64,000 nt of DNA from RGIG4097 sp964599875 (GTDB taxonomy: Bacteria > Bacillota > Clostridia > Christensenellales > CAG-917), in NCBI GenBank assembly GCA_964599875.1, contig CAZRHE010000009.1:1-64000 (forward strand), written 5' to 3'. The position numbers were made by a program, and so were the translations under genes. Within the stretch, counting starts at the first letter, position 1. Each line of letters starts with the position of its first letter. Of the stretch, positions 36,143 through 46,500 are shown piece by piece. Under the pieces are notes generated by a model. The model searched no databases. It saw only the letters and a program-made list of their open reading frames with translations, and was not told where the DNA came from.

Positions 36143-37127
36143 AATCGACCTCGTTTTGTGTTTGTTTTATCTTTATGATTTCTTCGGGGACGTAAAACGC
36201 CTTGTTTTCTTTCTTGAGTTCCGACGCCTCTGCGAAAAATCGCTCGAGTACGTCTATCTTCCGCACTATGCCTTTGCGATAAGTGTCCGTCGTATAGAGA
36301 AACTCTTTGATGAGTTGGAGCGTCCCTACGGCGCACAACGAGCCTATCTGAATAAGTCCGCCTATAACCGTTGCCCACGACGGATTGTCTATAACCCTAT
36401 ATCCGTAATAACCGAACACGACGGCAAACGCGAACGCAATCGGCAGTGACAACAACGCTTTTTTCGACATATGCTTCGACATGGATTCGGGAAATTTGAA
36501 CGGATTGTCGTTATTCCCGCCGTCCGTCGTCAAAGAGTGTTGCGTGAGTTCCACAAAATGCACGTTGTTCGCTCTTCTAACGCAACGTAGTATTGCGTTT
36601 TTCTTGTGTTTGCGCATGCGCTTAACCTTGAACGCACGCATTTTCGAGCGTATATCGTTCGTGTCAATACACGATTCACTGCGTATGTTGTTGAGTTTTT
36701 CTTCAATCACGGCGTCAAGACGCGTCGGGTCGTCGCAAAAAACGTCTTCATAATTGAGAAGTTCTTTGGACAAGATGAGTTTGCGTTTTTTGATACGCAA
36801 TTCCGCGTTTTCCTTTTCGCAAAACGACGGGAGCATCGGCAAAAACGGCTCTATCTTCTTCACCGTTGCGCCGTGTGCGTCGATTGTCGCCGACACCGAT
36901 TTGGAATTCATCCCCGACAATATGCCTTGATATCCCAACAGCATTTTGATTACCCAACCGAATAAAAGCGAAAAAATGCCGTCCGCGATTATCTCACTTA
37001 CGGATTTGCCCGTTTCCCCGATTTCCACGAAGTTTTTAGCCATAAATATCGCGACTATCACGAATACGGCTATGAACCCCGCGCTGTTTATTACTCCCGA
37101 TTTGAATTTGTCGAGTTTCGTTTCCAT
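36096..37127 (-). CDS. Membrane protein of the phage late region
   Basis: A 343-residue protein with hydrophobic segments near residues 15-32 and 48-65, a charged central domain (about 85-215), and two more segments near 225-275. The tail is charged and helical. I do not recognise a family. The adjacent holin-like genes suggest a role in lysis, DNA entry or superinfection control at the inner membrane. It shares its first base with the last base of the upstream holin candidate. Confidence 0.45.
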   Translation of the reverse strand: METKLDKFKSGVINSAGFIAVFVIVAIFMAKNFVEIGETGKSVSEIIADGIFSLLFGWVIKMLLGYQGILSGMNSKSVSATIDAHGATVKKIEPFLPMLPSFCEKENAELRIKKRKLILSKELLNYEDVFCDDPTRLDAVIEEKLNNIRSESCIDTNDIRSKMRAFKVKRMRKHKKNAILRCVRRANNVHFVELTQHSLTTDGGNNDNPFKFPESMSKHMSKKALLSLPIAFAFAVVFGYYGYRVIDNPSWATVIGGLIQIGSLCAVGTLQLIKEFLYTTDTYRKGIVRKIDVLERFFAEASELKKENKAFYVPEEIIKIKQTQNEVDYGKEKSNQHIKPILG

Positions 37128-37576
37128 TACACTCTCCCGCTATTTTTGATTGCGTCTATGATAGTTTGCGTTTGGTCGTCAACCGCAGATAGCGTCGCTT
37201 TTTGGTCTATCACCTTTTGCGTTGCCTTGACTTGATGCTCTATCGGCAAGTCGATGAGTTCACCGACGATAGCGGCGCATAACAACAATTTCAAGTCCTG
37301 TATTATAGGGTCAAGCGCAAAAACGAGAACGAGCGCAACGACGTACTTGATTATCGGATGAATGTTTTTCGGGATTTTCCCGAGCGACTTTATCAAAATC
37401 AACACGAGCGAAATCGCACCGCCGATACCGAGAGAAATCGACGACGTCGTGGTTGCCGTATACGTATCCCACTTCAACCCGAGAATAACCGCAATAGGCG
37501 CGATAGATGCAAGAAATCCCGAAACCTGAAGCAACACCTTCTTGACCGACGGATTCATCTTCTTTTCGCTACTCAT
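37127..37576 (-). CDS. Holin-like membrane protein
   Basis: A 149-residue protein with three predicted membrane segments (about residues 14-34, 46-64 and 76-104) and a hydrophilic C-terminus. Size, topology and late-operon position fit a phage holin, which permeabilises the membrane at the end of infection. The start overlaps the end of the upstream gene by 8 nt. The assignment rests on topology and position only. Confidence 0.5.
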   Translation of the reverse strand: MSSEKKMNPSVKKVLLQVSGFLASIAPIAVILGLKWDTYTATTTSSISLGIGGAISLVLILIKSLGKIPKNIHPIIKYVVALVLVFALDPIIQDLKLLLCAAIVGELIDLPIEHQVKATQKVIDQKATLSAVDDQTQTIIDAIKNSGRV

Positions 37577-38012
37577 TTTTACCTACTCCCGTCGAAACGA
37601 CGTCTTTTTCGCCCTCGAGTATTTTTACGCACTCTTTTGCGGTGCCGTTGGCAATCATGTACTGATTTTGCCTGACCATAATCGATAACACTTGCGCAAG
37701 TGCCTCTATCCGCTCGTTCGAATTGTCGGTCTTCGCTTTCATCGCGTTCAACTCATCGCCGAAACTCTCAAGAACCGAGCCCACTTGCAACAGTTTGTCA
37801 CCCGCTCCGTCCACTTTCTTCGCAACACTTGCGAGCTTGGTCGTTTCTACGTCGTAATCGCCCTTTGTAGACGTCAACTTCTCTATCGCGGAAGATATGA
37901 CTTTTTTAAGCCACTTACAAATCGCACCGATGCCGATTGACGAACCGCCGAGAGCGGCAATCGCCGCCCCGACGTACAAAATTATGTTTCCTATGTATTC
38001 ACTTGTTTCCAT
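37569..38012 (-). CDS. Single-pass membrane protein with coiled coil, holin/spanin-like candidate
   Basis: A 147-residue protein with one N-terminal membrane segment (residues 9-34), then amphipathic helix and coiled coil (about 40-110) with NSNERIEALAQVLS heptads. It is the first gene after the second late promoter and is followed by a three-segment holin candidate. A lysis role is inferred from position. TAAGGAG precedes the ATG. Confidence 0.4.
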   Translation of the reverse strand: METSEYIGNIILYVGAAIAALGGSSIGIGAICKWLKKVISSAIEKLTSTKGDYDVETTKLASVAKKVDGAGDKLLQVGSVLESFGDELNAMKAKTDNSNERIEALAQVLSIMVRQNQYMIANGTAKECVKILEGEKDVVSTGVGKNE

Positions 38013-38032
38013 ATACGTGCTCCTTACCTTTG

Positions 38033-38066
38033 ATTATAAAATAATCAGGTGTGACATTTTGTGACT
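38033..38066 (-). promoter_or_regulatory. Second phage late promoter with TGTCACA direct repeat
   Basis: On the minus strand AGTCACA-AAA-TGTCACA (38050-38066) is followed after exactly 11 nt by TATAAT (38033-38038), about 20 bp before the first gene of the membrane-protein/ejection-protein group. The same element with the same spacing precedes terS. Confidence 0.6.
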
Positions 38067-38087
38067 TGTTTATGATTTTTATAAAAT

Positions 38088-41000
38088 TCAGCCGACATAC
38101 TTCACCTCATACGTGCTGTAATATTCAAAACCAATCTTGGTCAATGTATAGTCTTTAATTGCGATCCCATTTTCTGTAACTTCAAAGCCGTTGCACCGAT
38201 TGGAATATCCTGACTGATACCCTTTTCCAATACCAGCAGACAGTGAGTACACTATAGGACCATATATATCGACCTTTTCTCCTGGTTCTCCACCCTCTTT
38301 ATCTTCTTCTCCTACTTTGACAGTGGTTCCGTGTGTTAGCCCACAAGAACGAAAACCATAAGACCCGTTTTTATCGTCATATGTTTTAATCGAGCCATAG
38401 AACGTAGGTGTTAACCCCTCAAAATGGAACTCCACGGGATTTATGATATGTCCAACTTTAGCGATATCCATAATAACTTCACACACTTCTTTCGTATTCC
38501 CATCCACGTCGTCATTCTCATACTTATATTTGTGCAAAACTTTATACTGCCCGCTTGCGCTATCGACAATCAGCATATTCCCGACGTCGTCAGCGGTTGG
38601 AACAGGAAGTTTCATTATTTTTTCTGCTGTTGGGTTATCCGAAGTGCCAGCGATTTCATAAACTTGTGCGTGGAAGTTCGCTGGGTCGTTTGACACGAGT
38701 TGCCCCCAGATTTCTTGTTGTACGCCGACAGCCGTCACGGTAATTGGATACTCTTTAACGTCTTGTGCGAAATGAATCCCATACACGTTCCAGCCGTTAT
38801 CGTCAAACATTTTGGCATAGGCTGTACCAAACAAGTTCCAAAGCGGCATTAAACTTTTACTTGAGAAATAATCGTTCGGCGCACCTGAATGTCCTGCGCA
38901 AATGGTATACCCTTTATACATAGTTTCTTCGTATGTGTAGTCAATTTTAACAGCAAAAACACCAACACCAGAATCATTTTTGAACAAGGCTAATGCCTTG
39001 CCAAAACCACTCGTAGAAACTTCCTCGCTTTCCCAATCCAGCTGCGACAGTAAATCTTCGACTTCAGACTCTTTCAACGCCGTATTGAAAAACGGCGGGA
39101 CTTCAAGCACTGTTCCAACATGTATGCTATTGGGCTTCGGCGAAGTTTGGTTTACATATTTCCCGATATTTTCAGCAGTTTTGTAGGGTTCTACCGATTC
39201 AGCCACGATAAACTCGCCACCACTTTTATCTGAATTCCCCGCGATGATCCCCGAAGCACTGCCGTTTTCTACTTGTTTGACCGAAATTTTCAAGGCTATG
39301 CTATCAGCAAAATCAGGGCTCTTCGATATGAGATGCCCCCAAACGTTTTGATTCGCTCCAACGGCATCGACCACCATTTCTCCGCTTAAAATAGTACTAA
39401 TCTCATTGCAGTAATAAACGTTCCATCCAACACCGTCCGACTCAAAGTCCGATGATATTCGTTCGTTGGAACAATACAAGAAAGCGCTATCTAAACCGAA
39501 TGCATATCCATATTCTCCGCTCTCATATATTCTCTTCAAAACCGCAAATCTGTTGTTTAGAAGATATAGATATTTCGTCGTGCAAGAAGCAGCCGTATTT
39601 TCTGCATCGGGATTATCCCAATCGAGCTGGTCGAAAATAGCATCGGTTTGCGCCGTTGTCTTGTCGGTGGCAAAATACAAGTCCGAAAGCACGTCGCCCG
39701 CCGAAATAGGCTCATATGCCTCGCGTGCAACTATTTCATACACTTCTCCCGTCTTATACTCGCCGTCCTTTACTCCGAACGATTCTTTGGATATGTATTC
39801 GCCCCATATGTTTTGCTGTTCGGCAATGCTTGTTACCGTTCCGCTTTCCGCAAACGTCATAGAACTTATCTGCCACCCCCAATGGTCGAATCCCATATCA
39901 GAGGGCTTTATTGTTGCGCCATATGCCCACACAGCATATTCTGAGTCTAAAACAGGACCTTGAATAATAACATATTGCCTTTCATCTGTCTGGAGGTCTA
40001 TTTGACGCATAAGTTGAATGGTAACGTCGGGGTTCGAAGTTTCAAAAATCGCCTTGCAATCGATTCTATAAACGCCTTCTTCCTCAGCCATAACCGTCCA
40101 ATCGGTTATTTTCTCAAGGTCGGGGTCTATAGCGGTATTAAAATACACCTTTTTGATAGTGTCCCCGACTTCAATCGGACAAACTGCCCCGGCGAAATCT
40201 GCGCTCTTCGATATGAGTTGCCCCCATATTTGTTGACATATGCCGACACGTGTAATAGTTAACGGAAATCTTGCTTTCCTCCACTCTGTTTGTAATTTTT
40301 CGTTCCAACCGCCACGTTCTCCCTTGAGAAAGGCGTTCGCAAGCGTATCGTTAGATGCATAGCACAAACAGGTTAGGTCATTATCCATATCACCAAGCGC
40401 AAAACCGTCATAATACGTGTCGTCTATTGTCCCTTTAATTTTCCATGCGGCTAAATTATTGAGTAGATATATTTGTTTGTATATAATCTCGTTGCCCTCG
40501 CCGTGGTCTTTATCCGGATTATCCCAGTCTAATTGTGCAAGCAGTGCGTCCACTTCTTCAGGACTTTTGCCAATATTAAAATACACCTTTGACAATTTGT
40601 TCCCTAAAACTATAGGCTCATACGTAGACGTTTTTCCAACGTATCGCACATATTTGCCCACGTTGTCATTGGTCAAAAGTTTCTCGACCTCTTCGCTGTT
40701 AGTGGCAAGATATAAATTCGTTTCACCCGACTTGTCAAACAATTCGTTTATTGCATCGGGAATCTTTTTATTCTCCGTCTTAAGACTATTATCCGCCACG
40801 GATTGATACGCAACGTCGTTGGGAACAAGCGTTTGTTTCTCGGCATCATACTTGACGAGTTCGCCGTCCTTGAGCCCTACGCGCGTTGCAAGTGCTTGTA
40901 AATCGCTTTCATCGGATATGACGTTGCCTTTATCGTCGCGTTTCACGTCCCCGACGTATGCGATACCATTCGAATCAAACACGATTCCGCCGCTGTTTTC

Positions 41001-41639
41001 TCCGTCGTATTTCGGTGCCACGATGCCCGCAGGGGAAGTAAGCGGCTCGGTGTTGTCTTTCGCGACTTCGATTATCTTGTCTTCCACCTGTAAATGCTTT
41101 GCATCGACTATGGACGTTTCACCGCCCACGGTCAAATTGCCGCCGACGGCAAGGTTGCCTTCTATCGTTCCTCCCGTTTTGTCGAGTTTTTTATCAACCT
41201 CTTCTTTTGTTGCGTAATCTTCTTGCGTAGCGGCGACCACCAAGCCTTCCTCGGACACGGTTACTTTGTTGTACGTTCCCCCTTGCACACCCGTAGGCTT
41301 GAGTTTAATATTTATTTGCGCGCCATTTTGATTCGCCAAAAACGACGAATCATCGAATGCGATAATAAGCACCGAACTTCCGTTATAGGATTTCGTGCCG
41401 AGATTGGATGAAACACCCAACGAACTTCCCACTTTGCCCGCCTCATCGGCGTGAGTGGCATTGTTGACTTTCGTTCCAGTAATCTCATCTTTTGACGGGA
41501 TTTTCTGTTCGAGGTCAACGATTAAGTCGTCGATTTTATGTATGTTTGAATTATCCTCACCGAACAAACGCACAAATTCTGCGAGCATATTGTCGGTGTT
41601 TTCGTTCAAGATATATAGTCCTTTGCTTGTGGTCGCCAT
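38088..41639 (-). CDS. Large tail appendage / receptor-binding protein with repeated modules
   Basis: An 1183-residue virion protein. The N-terminal region (1-300) contains a tail-fibre-like repeat section (YATKEEVDKKLDKTGGTIEGNLAVGGNLTVGG-like) common in phage fibres. From about residue 330 to 1040 there are four divergent modules of 150-200 residues, each containing a YFN or LDWDNPD-type segment and ending in a [QN]-x-[IV]WG-x-x-[IV]S motif. The C-terminal part is glycine- and tyrosine-rich. It lies directly after nozzle and accessory genes, so it is probably the host-recognition appendage. Confidence 0.6.
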   Translation of the reverse strand: MATTSKGLYILNENTDNMLAEFVRLFGEDNSNIHKIDDLIVDLEQKIPSKDEITGTKVNNATHADEAGKVGSSLGVSSNLGTKSYNGSSVLIIAFDDSSFLANQNGAQINIKLKPTGVQGGTYNKVTVSEEGLVVAATQEDYATKEEVDKKLDKTGGTIEGNLAVGGNLTVGGETSIVDAKHLQVEDKIIEVAKDNTEPLTSPAGIVAPKYDGENSGGIVFDSNGIAYVGDVKRDDKGNVISDESDLQALATRVGLKDGELVKYDAEKQTLVPNDVAYQSVADNSLKTENKKIPDAINELFDKSGETNLYLATNSEEVEKLLTNDNVGKYVRYVGKTSTYEPIVLGNKLSKVYFNIGKSPEEVDALLAQLDWDNPDKDHGEGNEIIYKQIYLLNNLAAWKIKGTIDDTYYDGFALGDMDNDLTCLCYASNDTLANAFLKGERGGWNEKLQTEWRKARFPLTITRVGICQQIWGQLISKSADFAGAVCPIEVGDTIKKVYFNTAIDPDLEKITDWTVMAEEEGVYRIDCKAIFETSNPDVTIQLMRQIDLQTDERQYVIIQGPVLDSEYAVWAYGATIKPSDMGFDHWGWQISSMTFAESGTVTSIAEQQNIWGEYISKESFGVKDGEYKTGEVYEIVAREAYEPISAGDVLSDLYFATDKTTAQTDAIFDQLDWDNPDAENTAASCTTKYLYLLNNRFAVLKRIYESGEYGYAFGLDSAFLYCSNERISSDFESDGVGWNVYYCNEISTILSGEMVVDAVGANQNVWGHLISKSPDFADSIALKISVKQVENGSASGIIAGNSDKSGGEFIVAESVEPYKTAENIGKYVNQTSPKPNSIHVGTVLEVPPFFNTALKESEVEDLLSQLDWESEEVSTSGFGKALALFKNDSGVGVFAVKIDYTYEETMYKGYTICAGHSGAPNDYFSSKSLMPLWNLFGTAYAKMFDDNGWNVYGIHFAQDVKEYPITVTAVGVQQEIWGQLVSNDPANFHAQVYEIAGTSDNPTAEKIMKLPVPTADDVGNMLIVDSASGQYKVLHKYKYENDDVDGNTKEVCEVIMDIAKVGHIINPVEFHFEGLTPTFYGSIKTYDDKNGSYGFRSCGLTHGTTVKVGEEDKEGGEPGEKVDIYGPIVYSLSAGIGKGYQSGYSNRCNGFEVTENGIAIKDYTLTKIGFEYYSTYEVKYVG

Positions 41640-41651
41640 AGATTACCTCTT

Positions 41652-42110
41652 TTAGAGCATTTTACACGATGCTTGTCCGACGGGGATTACGAGAAGTTCG
41701 TTCGGATTTAGCGTAATCGGGGTTTCAAGTTCGAAATACAACGTTGCGGTTGTCGCGGTTTTACTCCCGTACAAAACTATGTATTTTATCGAAATAGCAC
41801 TTGTTCCCCTATACGTGTCAAACTTAATTTCTTTAGAGTTTTTCACTGTTACGGAACCATCGTCGCCGTAGGTCAAGCCGTTGAAAAATATAGAATCGCT
41901 TTGCGCATAATTTCCGACCTTTTCTCTTCCGCATCCGTATCCTGCGCTTGGTTCTATAAAGCCCGTGTAAAAATGCGAGGTGTTAATTGACGGAGTGGAT
42001 GACGCGAGCCCCGCACCGAGATAAGCATCTCCAAGTTGAAGCGTATTAGTAACGCCGAAAATTTCGTCCAAAATCTGTTTTTTCACTGCCGGTGATATTT
42101 TGCCTGCCAT
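41652..42110 (-). CDS. Small phage structural protein, tail-fibre-associated
   Basis: A 152-residue beta-rich protein. The N-terminal AYLGAGLASSTPS followed by FIEPSAGYGCGREKV recalls a group of short phage virion proteins with an LGL-x-T-x-P and a GYAR motif, often encoded beside tail fibres. Its exact role is not known. It precedes the large appendage gene by 12 bp. Confidence 0.5.
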   Translation of the reverse strand: MAGKISPAVKKQILDEIFGVTNTLQLGDAYLGAGLASSTPSINTSHFYTGFIEPSAGYGCGREKVGNYAQSDSIFFNGLTYGDDGSVTVKNSKEIKFDTYRGTSAISIKYIVLYGSKTATTATLYFELETPITLNPNELLVIPVGQASCKML

Positions 42111-42135
42111 ATTGTTTCTCCTTTGACTTTTATTT

Positions 42136-42975
42136 TTATATAAGCACTAAACATGCTTGTTTTAACGTTTTGTTCTCGAACACTTCTTTGAGGGTTTTCC
42201 CTCTATAATCTTCGAGCCTTGCCCAACGCATCCTTTGAACGATGACGTCGGGTTGAATATTTATTGCTATGTTCGGCGCGGTTCTCTTGGCGCCGTGCTT
42301 ATTTGCCGTGATTATTACGTCCGATACAAAATCATACTCTGCCACGGCGGACTTCGCCTCCGGGTGTTCTATGCAAACCGCAAATTCATCGACAAGTTCC
42401 GCATATGCGTTCATCACTTCTTTCAGCGCAAGTCGGAGCACGTTCAAATTCACGTTGAAATCGAACTCGTTGGATTGCACGATATCGATAGCGTGTTCCT
42501 TGTTTGTGTTTATGCCGACGGAAAACTCCGTGTCTTCTTCGAGGAAGGCTGTCGGATTTTTACCGACGTGCACCGACGGAGCGACCTCGTTCGTTTGAAC
42601 ACATTGCGCAAGCGCATTTTTGAGCGCATTACACCAGCCTCGCTCTACGGTCGCACATTCTATCAATTCATCTATAACAACGGCGTCTATGCCCTCGACA
42701 TCTTTCGCGGGATGCGGCTCCGTCGTTATCGTTTCCGTATCTATCTCGCATTGCACCGCCCCGCTTGTTTCAACGCCCGCATTATTCTCCGCACTTGCCG
42801 TTTCAAGCGTGATTTGAGTGTCGATTTCTCCGCTGAAAAACTTCCCGCGTAGATTATCCGCAAACACTCCGCCGCTGAAAAGCACCTCTAACACGCATTT
42901 AGGCACTATGCTATAATCGAGAGTCATCGCATATAGCATCGGCTTTATTTTTTCGAGATAAGTTTTATGTTTCAT
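42136..42975 (-). CDS. Unidentified phage structural protein
   Basis: A 279-residue soluble protein with no family I recognise. It has an N-terminal segment rich in aromatic residues, a long acidic/Thr-rich middle and a C-terminal segment IQPDVIVQRMRWARLEDYRGKTL-like. It lies 2 bp after another unknown virion gene and ahead of the small fibre-associated gene, consistent with a baseplate or tail-tip role. Confidence 0.4.
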   Translation of the reverse strand: MKHKTYLEKIKPMLYAMTLDYSIVPKCVLEVLFSGGVFADNLRGKFFSGEIDTQITLETASAENNAGVETSGAVQCEIDTETITTEPHPAKDVEGIDAVVIDELIECATVERGWCNALKNALAQCVQTNEVAPSVHVGKNPTAFLEEDTEFSVGINTNKEHAIDIVQSNEFDFNVNLNVLRLALKEVMNAYAELVDEFAVCIEHPEAKSAVAEYDFVSDVIITANKHGAKRTAPNIAINIQPDVIVQRMRWARLEDYRGKTLKEVFENKTLKQACLVLI

Positions 42976-42977
42976 TC

Positions 42978-43523
42978 CTATGCCTCGAATATAAAGATAT
43001 CGACATATTCGCCGTCGTTCGAGTACGCATACATGTTAACGCGCGCGTTTTTGGACGCGTTATACTCGCCTACGTTTGCGCCATACTGGAACAGTTTGAC
43101 AATTTTCCCGTTGCTTACGAACGTAACGTGAAGCGGCGAATCTCCCGTAAAAAACGTTATCGCCGAATTAAATCCCGCCTCGACGTCCTCCGGAACGATT
43201 ATCTTGACGCTACTCGCCACTGCGCTATATGTCTTGACGGCATTGTTAACCAGCGTATAATCGACCGAGGTCGTTATTTCGTCTTTGACGTACTGCGTCG
43301 GCTCTATGTTTTCAACGTCCGTATGCACGCTGTCTATCGCCGCGTTCGCCGCATCTACTATTGCATCGATGAAATCGCACACCTTTCCTATCGGCGCATA
43401 CATTGCCGTCTTGACGTCCATTTCTTTCTTGCCTTGCTCGGACGGGCGCGTGGATAACGCATACACCGAAAGCCTTTGCATAAGAAGTCTTTGCTCTTCC
43501 GTGATTTTAGGGATTCGTTCCAT
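42978..43523 (-). CDS. Unidentified phage virion protein
   Basis: A 181-residue protein with a helical N-terminal half containing FIDAIVDAANAAID and a beta-rich C-terminal half. No family is recognised. I chose the second ATG (43523) because GGGGG is better spaced from it than from the ATG at 43529. It overlaps the stop of the nozzle gene by one base and is probably translationally coupled. Confidence 0.4.
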   Translation of the reverse strand: MERIPKITEEQRLLMQRLSVYALSTRPSEQGKKEMDVKTAMYAPIGKVCDFIDAIVDAANAAIDSVHTDVENIEPTQYVKDEITTSVDYTLVNNAVKTYSAVASSVKIIVPEDVEAGFNSAITFFTGDSPLHVTFVSNGKIVKLFQYGANVGEYNASKNARVNMYAYSNDGEYVDIFIFEA

Positions 43524-46500
43524 TACCATACCCCCTTATTCTTTCTGTTGAACTTGTATTCTATCGTCAGGCTGTACACGCAACAGTCGCAATTGCTATC
43601 CGATACAAACCTAAACAAAATGTAATTGAACGACGTTTTCATTCGTTTTGTGTACGCAGATTCAAAACCCGTGTTAAACGTGAAGTTCCCAAAATCAAGG
43701 TTGCTAAAATCGAAAACGTTTAGCCCTCTCGAATCGATTTCCTTTATACCGTTTTTGTTTTTTGTTTCCCAACCGATTTTGACGATGCCGTTTGTGATTT
43801 GTTGTGCCGCGACGGTAATCCCTGTGAGCGTTTTTATGTAATCGCTGGCACCCATATCCATAATCGGAGTGTACCATTCCGCAACAACGTTTTTTATAAA
43901 GCACTTATAAACGCAAGCATTCACCGTGCCGTTGTTGTAATTTGCAAGCACGTATTCTTCTCCGCTATAACGATTGCAAGGCTTAATATACGTCAAAGTC
44001 GTATTATTTTTTGTATCCGTTTCCGTCTTGACTTTCACTATCTCGCCGCTTATATCACACAGCAATCTGAAACTGCCATTAGGCTGAATCCTCTCCCCGC
44101 TCTCGGTTGTCAAATAAAACGAGTTCGTCACCTCTCCGTCTATAATTTCGGACGTAATGTCGGTAACAAAATATTTTGTATCGACGTCGATACATGTTCC
44201 GTCAATTGAATCCGCGTACACTTCTTGTCCTTCGTACAGTTTTTTCGCATCATCATCGCTTACAGTTATTTTTATATCGACTTCTCCGCAACGGTCACTC
44301 CCGTCTACTTCAAGCAAAAGCCTATATATATTCCCCTTGAAGCATGCTAAATCATCGTCGGAAAATTTGATTTTTTTATCGTTGCATTGAACTCTATGAT
44401 TCGATATGTCAAAAGAATATCCGCCGTTTTCATCGAGTTTCTCATAGGTCCTATCCTCAAACTCATCGTCGAACACGCATATACGCCCGTCTGCCGTGCC
44501 GAAATATAGCGCATCATCCACCACGAAGAATCTGCGTACAGGACAATTGTCCCATACCCACCAATCATAGTTATACGTATCGCTCATATCACCGCTTTGC
44601 GTGAACACAAAACGCGCGTCCGCTACGTACACGTACTCGTCGAGTGCTATATAGAATTTGTTGTCGTACACGATGCTGACCGCATGCGACAAGTCTTTGT
44701 GTTTTTTAAGCAACGGATTTATCAATCTGCTACGCTCTTTCGCAACACGCTGTTCAATCGCGATAGAATCGCTGTTAATCTGAACGCCGTACACCCCTTG
44801 TTTCGACAAAAACAAAGCGTCGCCGTTGAGCATGCCTATTCCGTCGCGCGACACGGCGCCCTGCGTAATATATTTACCTGCGGTTAGATAATAACCCTCT
44901 TGCACGCCCGAAAAGTCTTCGCTTATCGTAGTGCCGATACCCGTCCTTATATACAGCGTAGGCTCCGAAACACTGCCCTCTTTGAATATTGCGAGAGAAT
45001 CGTCACCAAGCCTTTGGTAGCCCATTATTTTCGTGCTACTCGTCCCGATTGAACAGAGATTATTCGAGGGGAAATACGTAAAATCTTCGGCGCTACTCCA
45101 GAAATCATAGTTCGGGAAGTCGTCGCAACCTGAAACGAAAAGCGTATTTGCATTGCCGCTTGTTCCGAACAACGCACCAAAACGCGCATCAAGTATTCTT
45201 TCTGCATATTCGGAATCGTCATAGCGAACTGTAACCGTTATGTTCGCCTCGCCCGAAATCGTTTGCGGATGCACCGTTAACGCAATTTCGCCCTTGTCAA
45301 AATCGACCTCTCCCCACTTGCGCGCATTTGCACAAGTTTTGGCATCCTCGGACGGGTCGCTTGCGATTTCTTCGTTGATTATTGTATATTTTCGTGCGGG
45401 CATTCCGTCAAAGGTAATGTTCCACCCTGATTTACCGGCGTTGTACGTGTCCGTGATGGTTGCCGAGTCCACTCCATCAATATCGATAGGTTTATCTGCA
45501 TCGCTGGTCCATTTAATGTAATATGGCTCATTTTCATTAGGGCGTATGCCCACTGCTACTTTTTTACGTCCCTCATTTCCCAATTCATAATGCAAGATGA
45601 TTGTGTTTGTATCTCCCGCAAATTGGCAAAACACGGAGAAATTGTCTGTTTTTACTATATAGAACTTTTGGGAAGTTTCATCATAGCGACCTATATCTTT
45701 AATCTTCTTCACCGTCGTATCAAAACGAAGGCTTTTACCGAGGACACTTTCTTCATTGGTAACGTTTCTCGTGACGGTAGTCCCGTCGTTGATTTTATTG
45801 CCTATTTTTAATGCGTATTCGGTACTCTTTCCCGTTTCGGCGTCATAATCACGAGCAATTACGCTAAATCCGTTGCTGTCGAAATTTTCGCCGTCGAGTT
45901 TATACGTGCGCACTACGGGCGTTGCCGCGAGTTCGCCTGCTTCGGCAGTATTCATATAGTAATCACTGCCTATAAGCGTGTTTATCCTGCTCGACGTAAG
46001 AATATTTACGTCTCGGAACGATTGACGTGCCCCGTATTCAACCACGGAGCCGTCCTCATAATAGTCGGTTTCTTCGGGAGAAATGTTTACCGTCGTTGTA
46101 GGGACGTAGGTACAATCGTCGTTATATACACGCCTAAACTGCAATTCCCCGTCGTATATACCGAGAACAAGAAAATCACCACACCCTATGAAATATGCGC
46201 GGTCGTTGTCGATGAACATTTGAACGGCGCAATTCTTAAGTCTGCTCGTATCAACGTTATTAGAAATCGACGCTTTGTTGCCTTCCATTCTACCCCATTC
46301 GCCGTTTCTCTTGATATGAAACTCGGTGCCCGCATACACGACTTCCAATTCTTCGTGGGCAAGCACAAATTTGAAATATCCGTTTATAGGCAAATCTTTG
46401 ACCCCTAAAACTTGATTCCAACCGGGACGCTTATGGTTGCTACCGTCTTTACTGATGAAGTTTCTCATAGCAGATGCGCGATAGGAATCAACGGCATACA

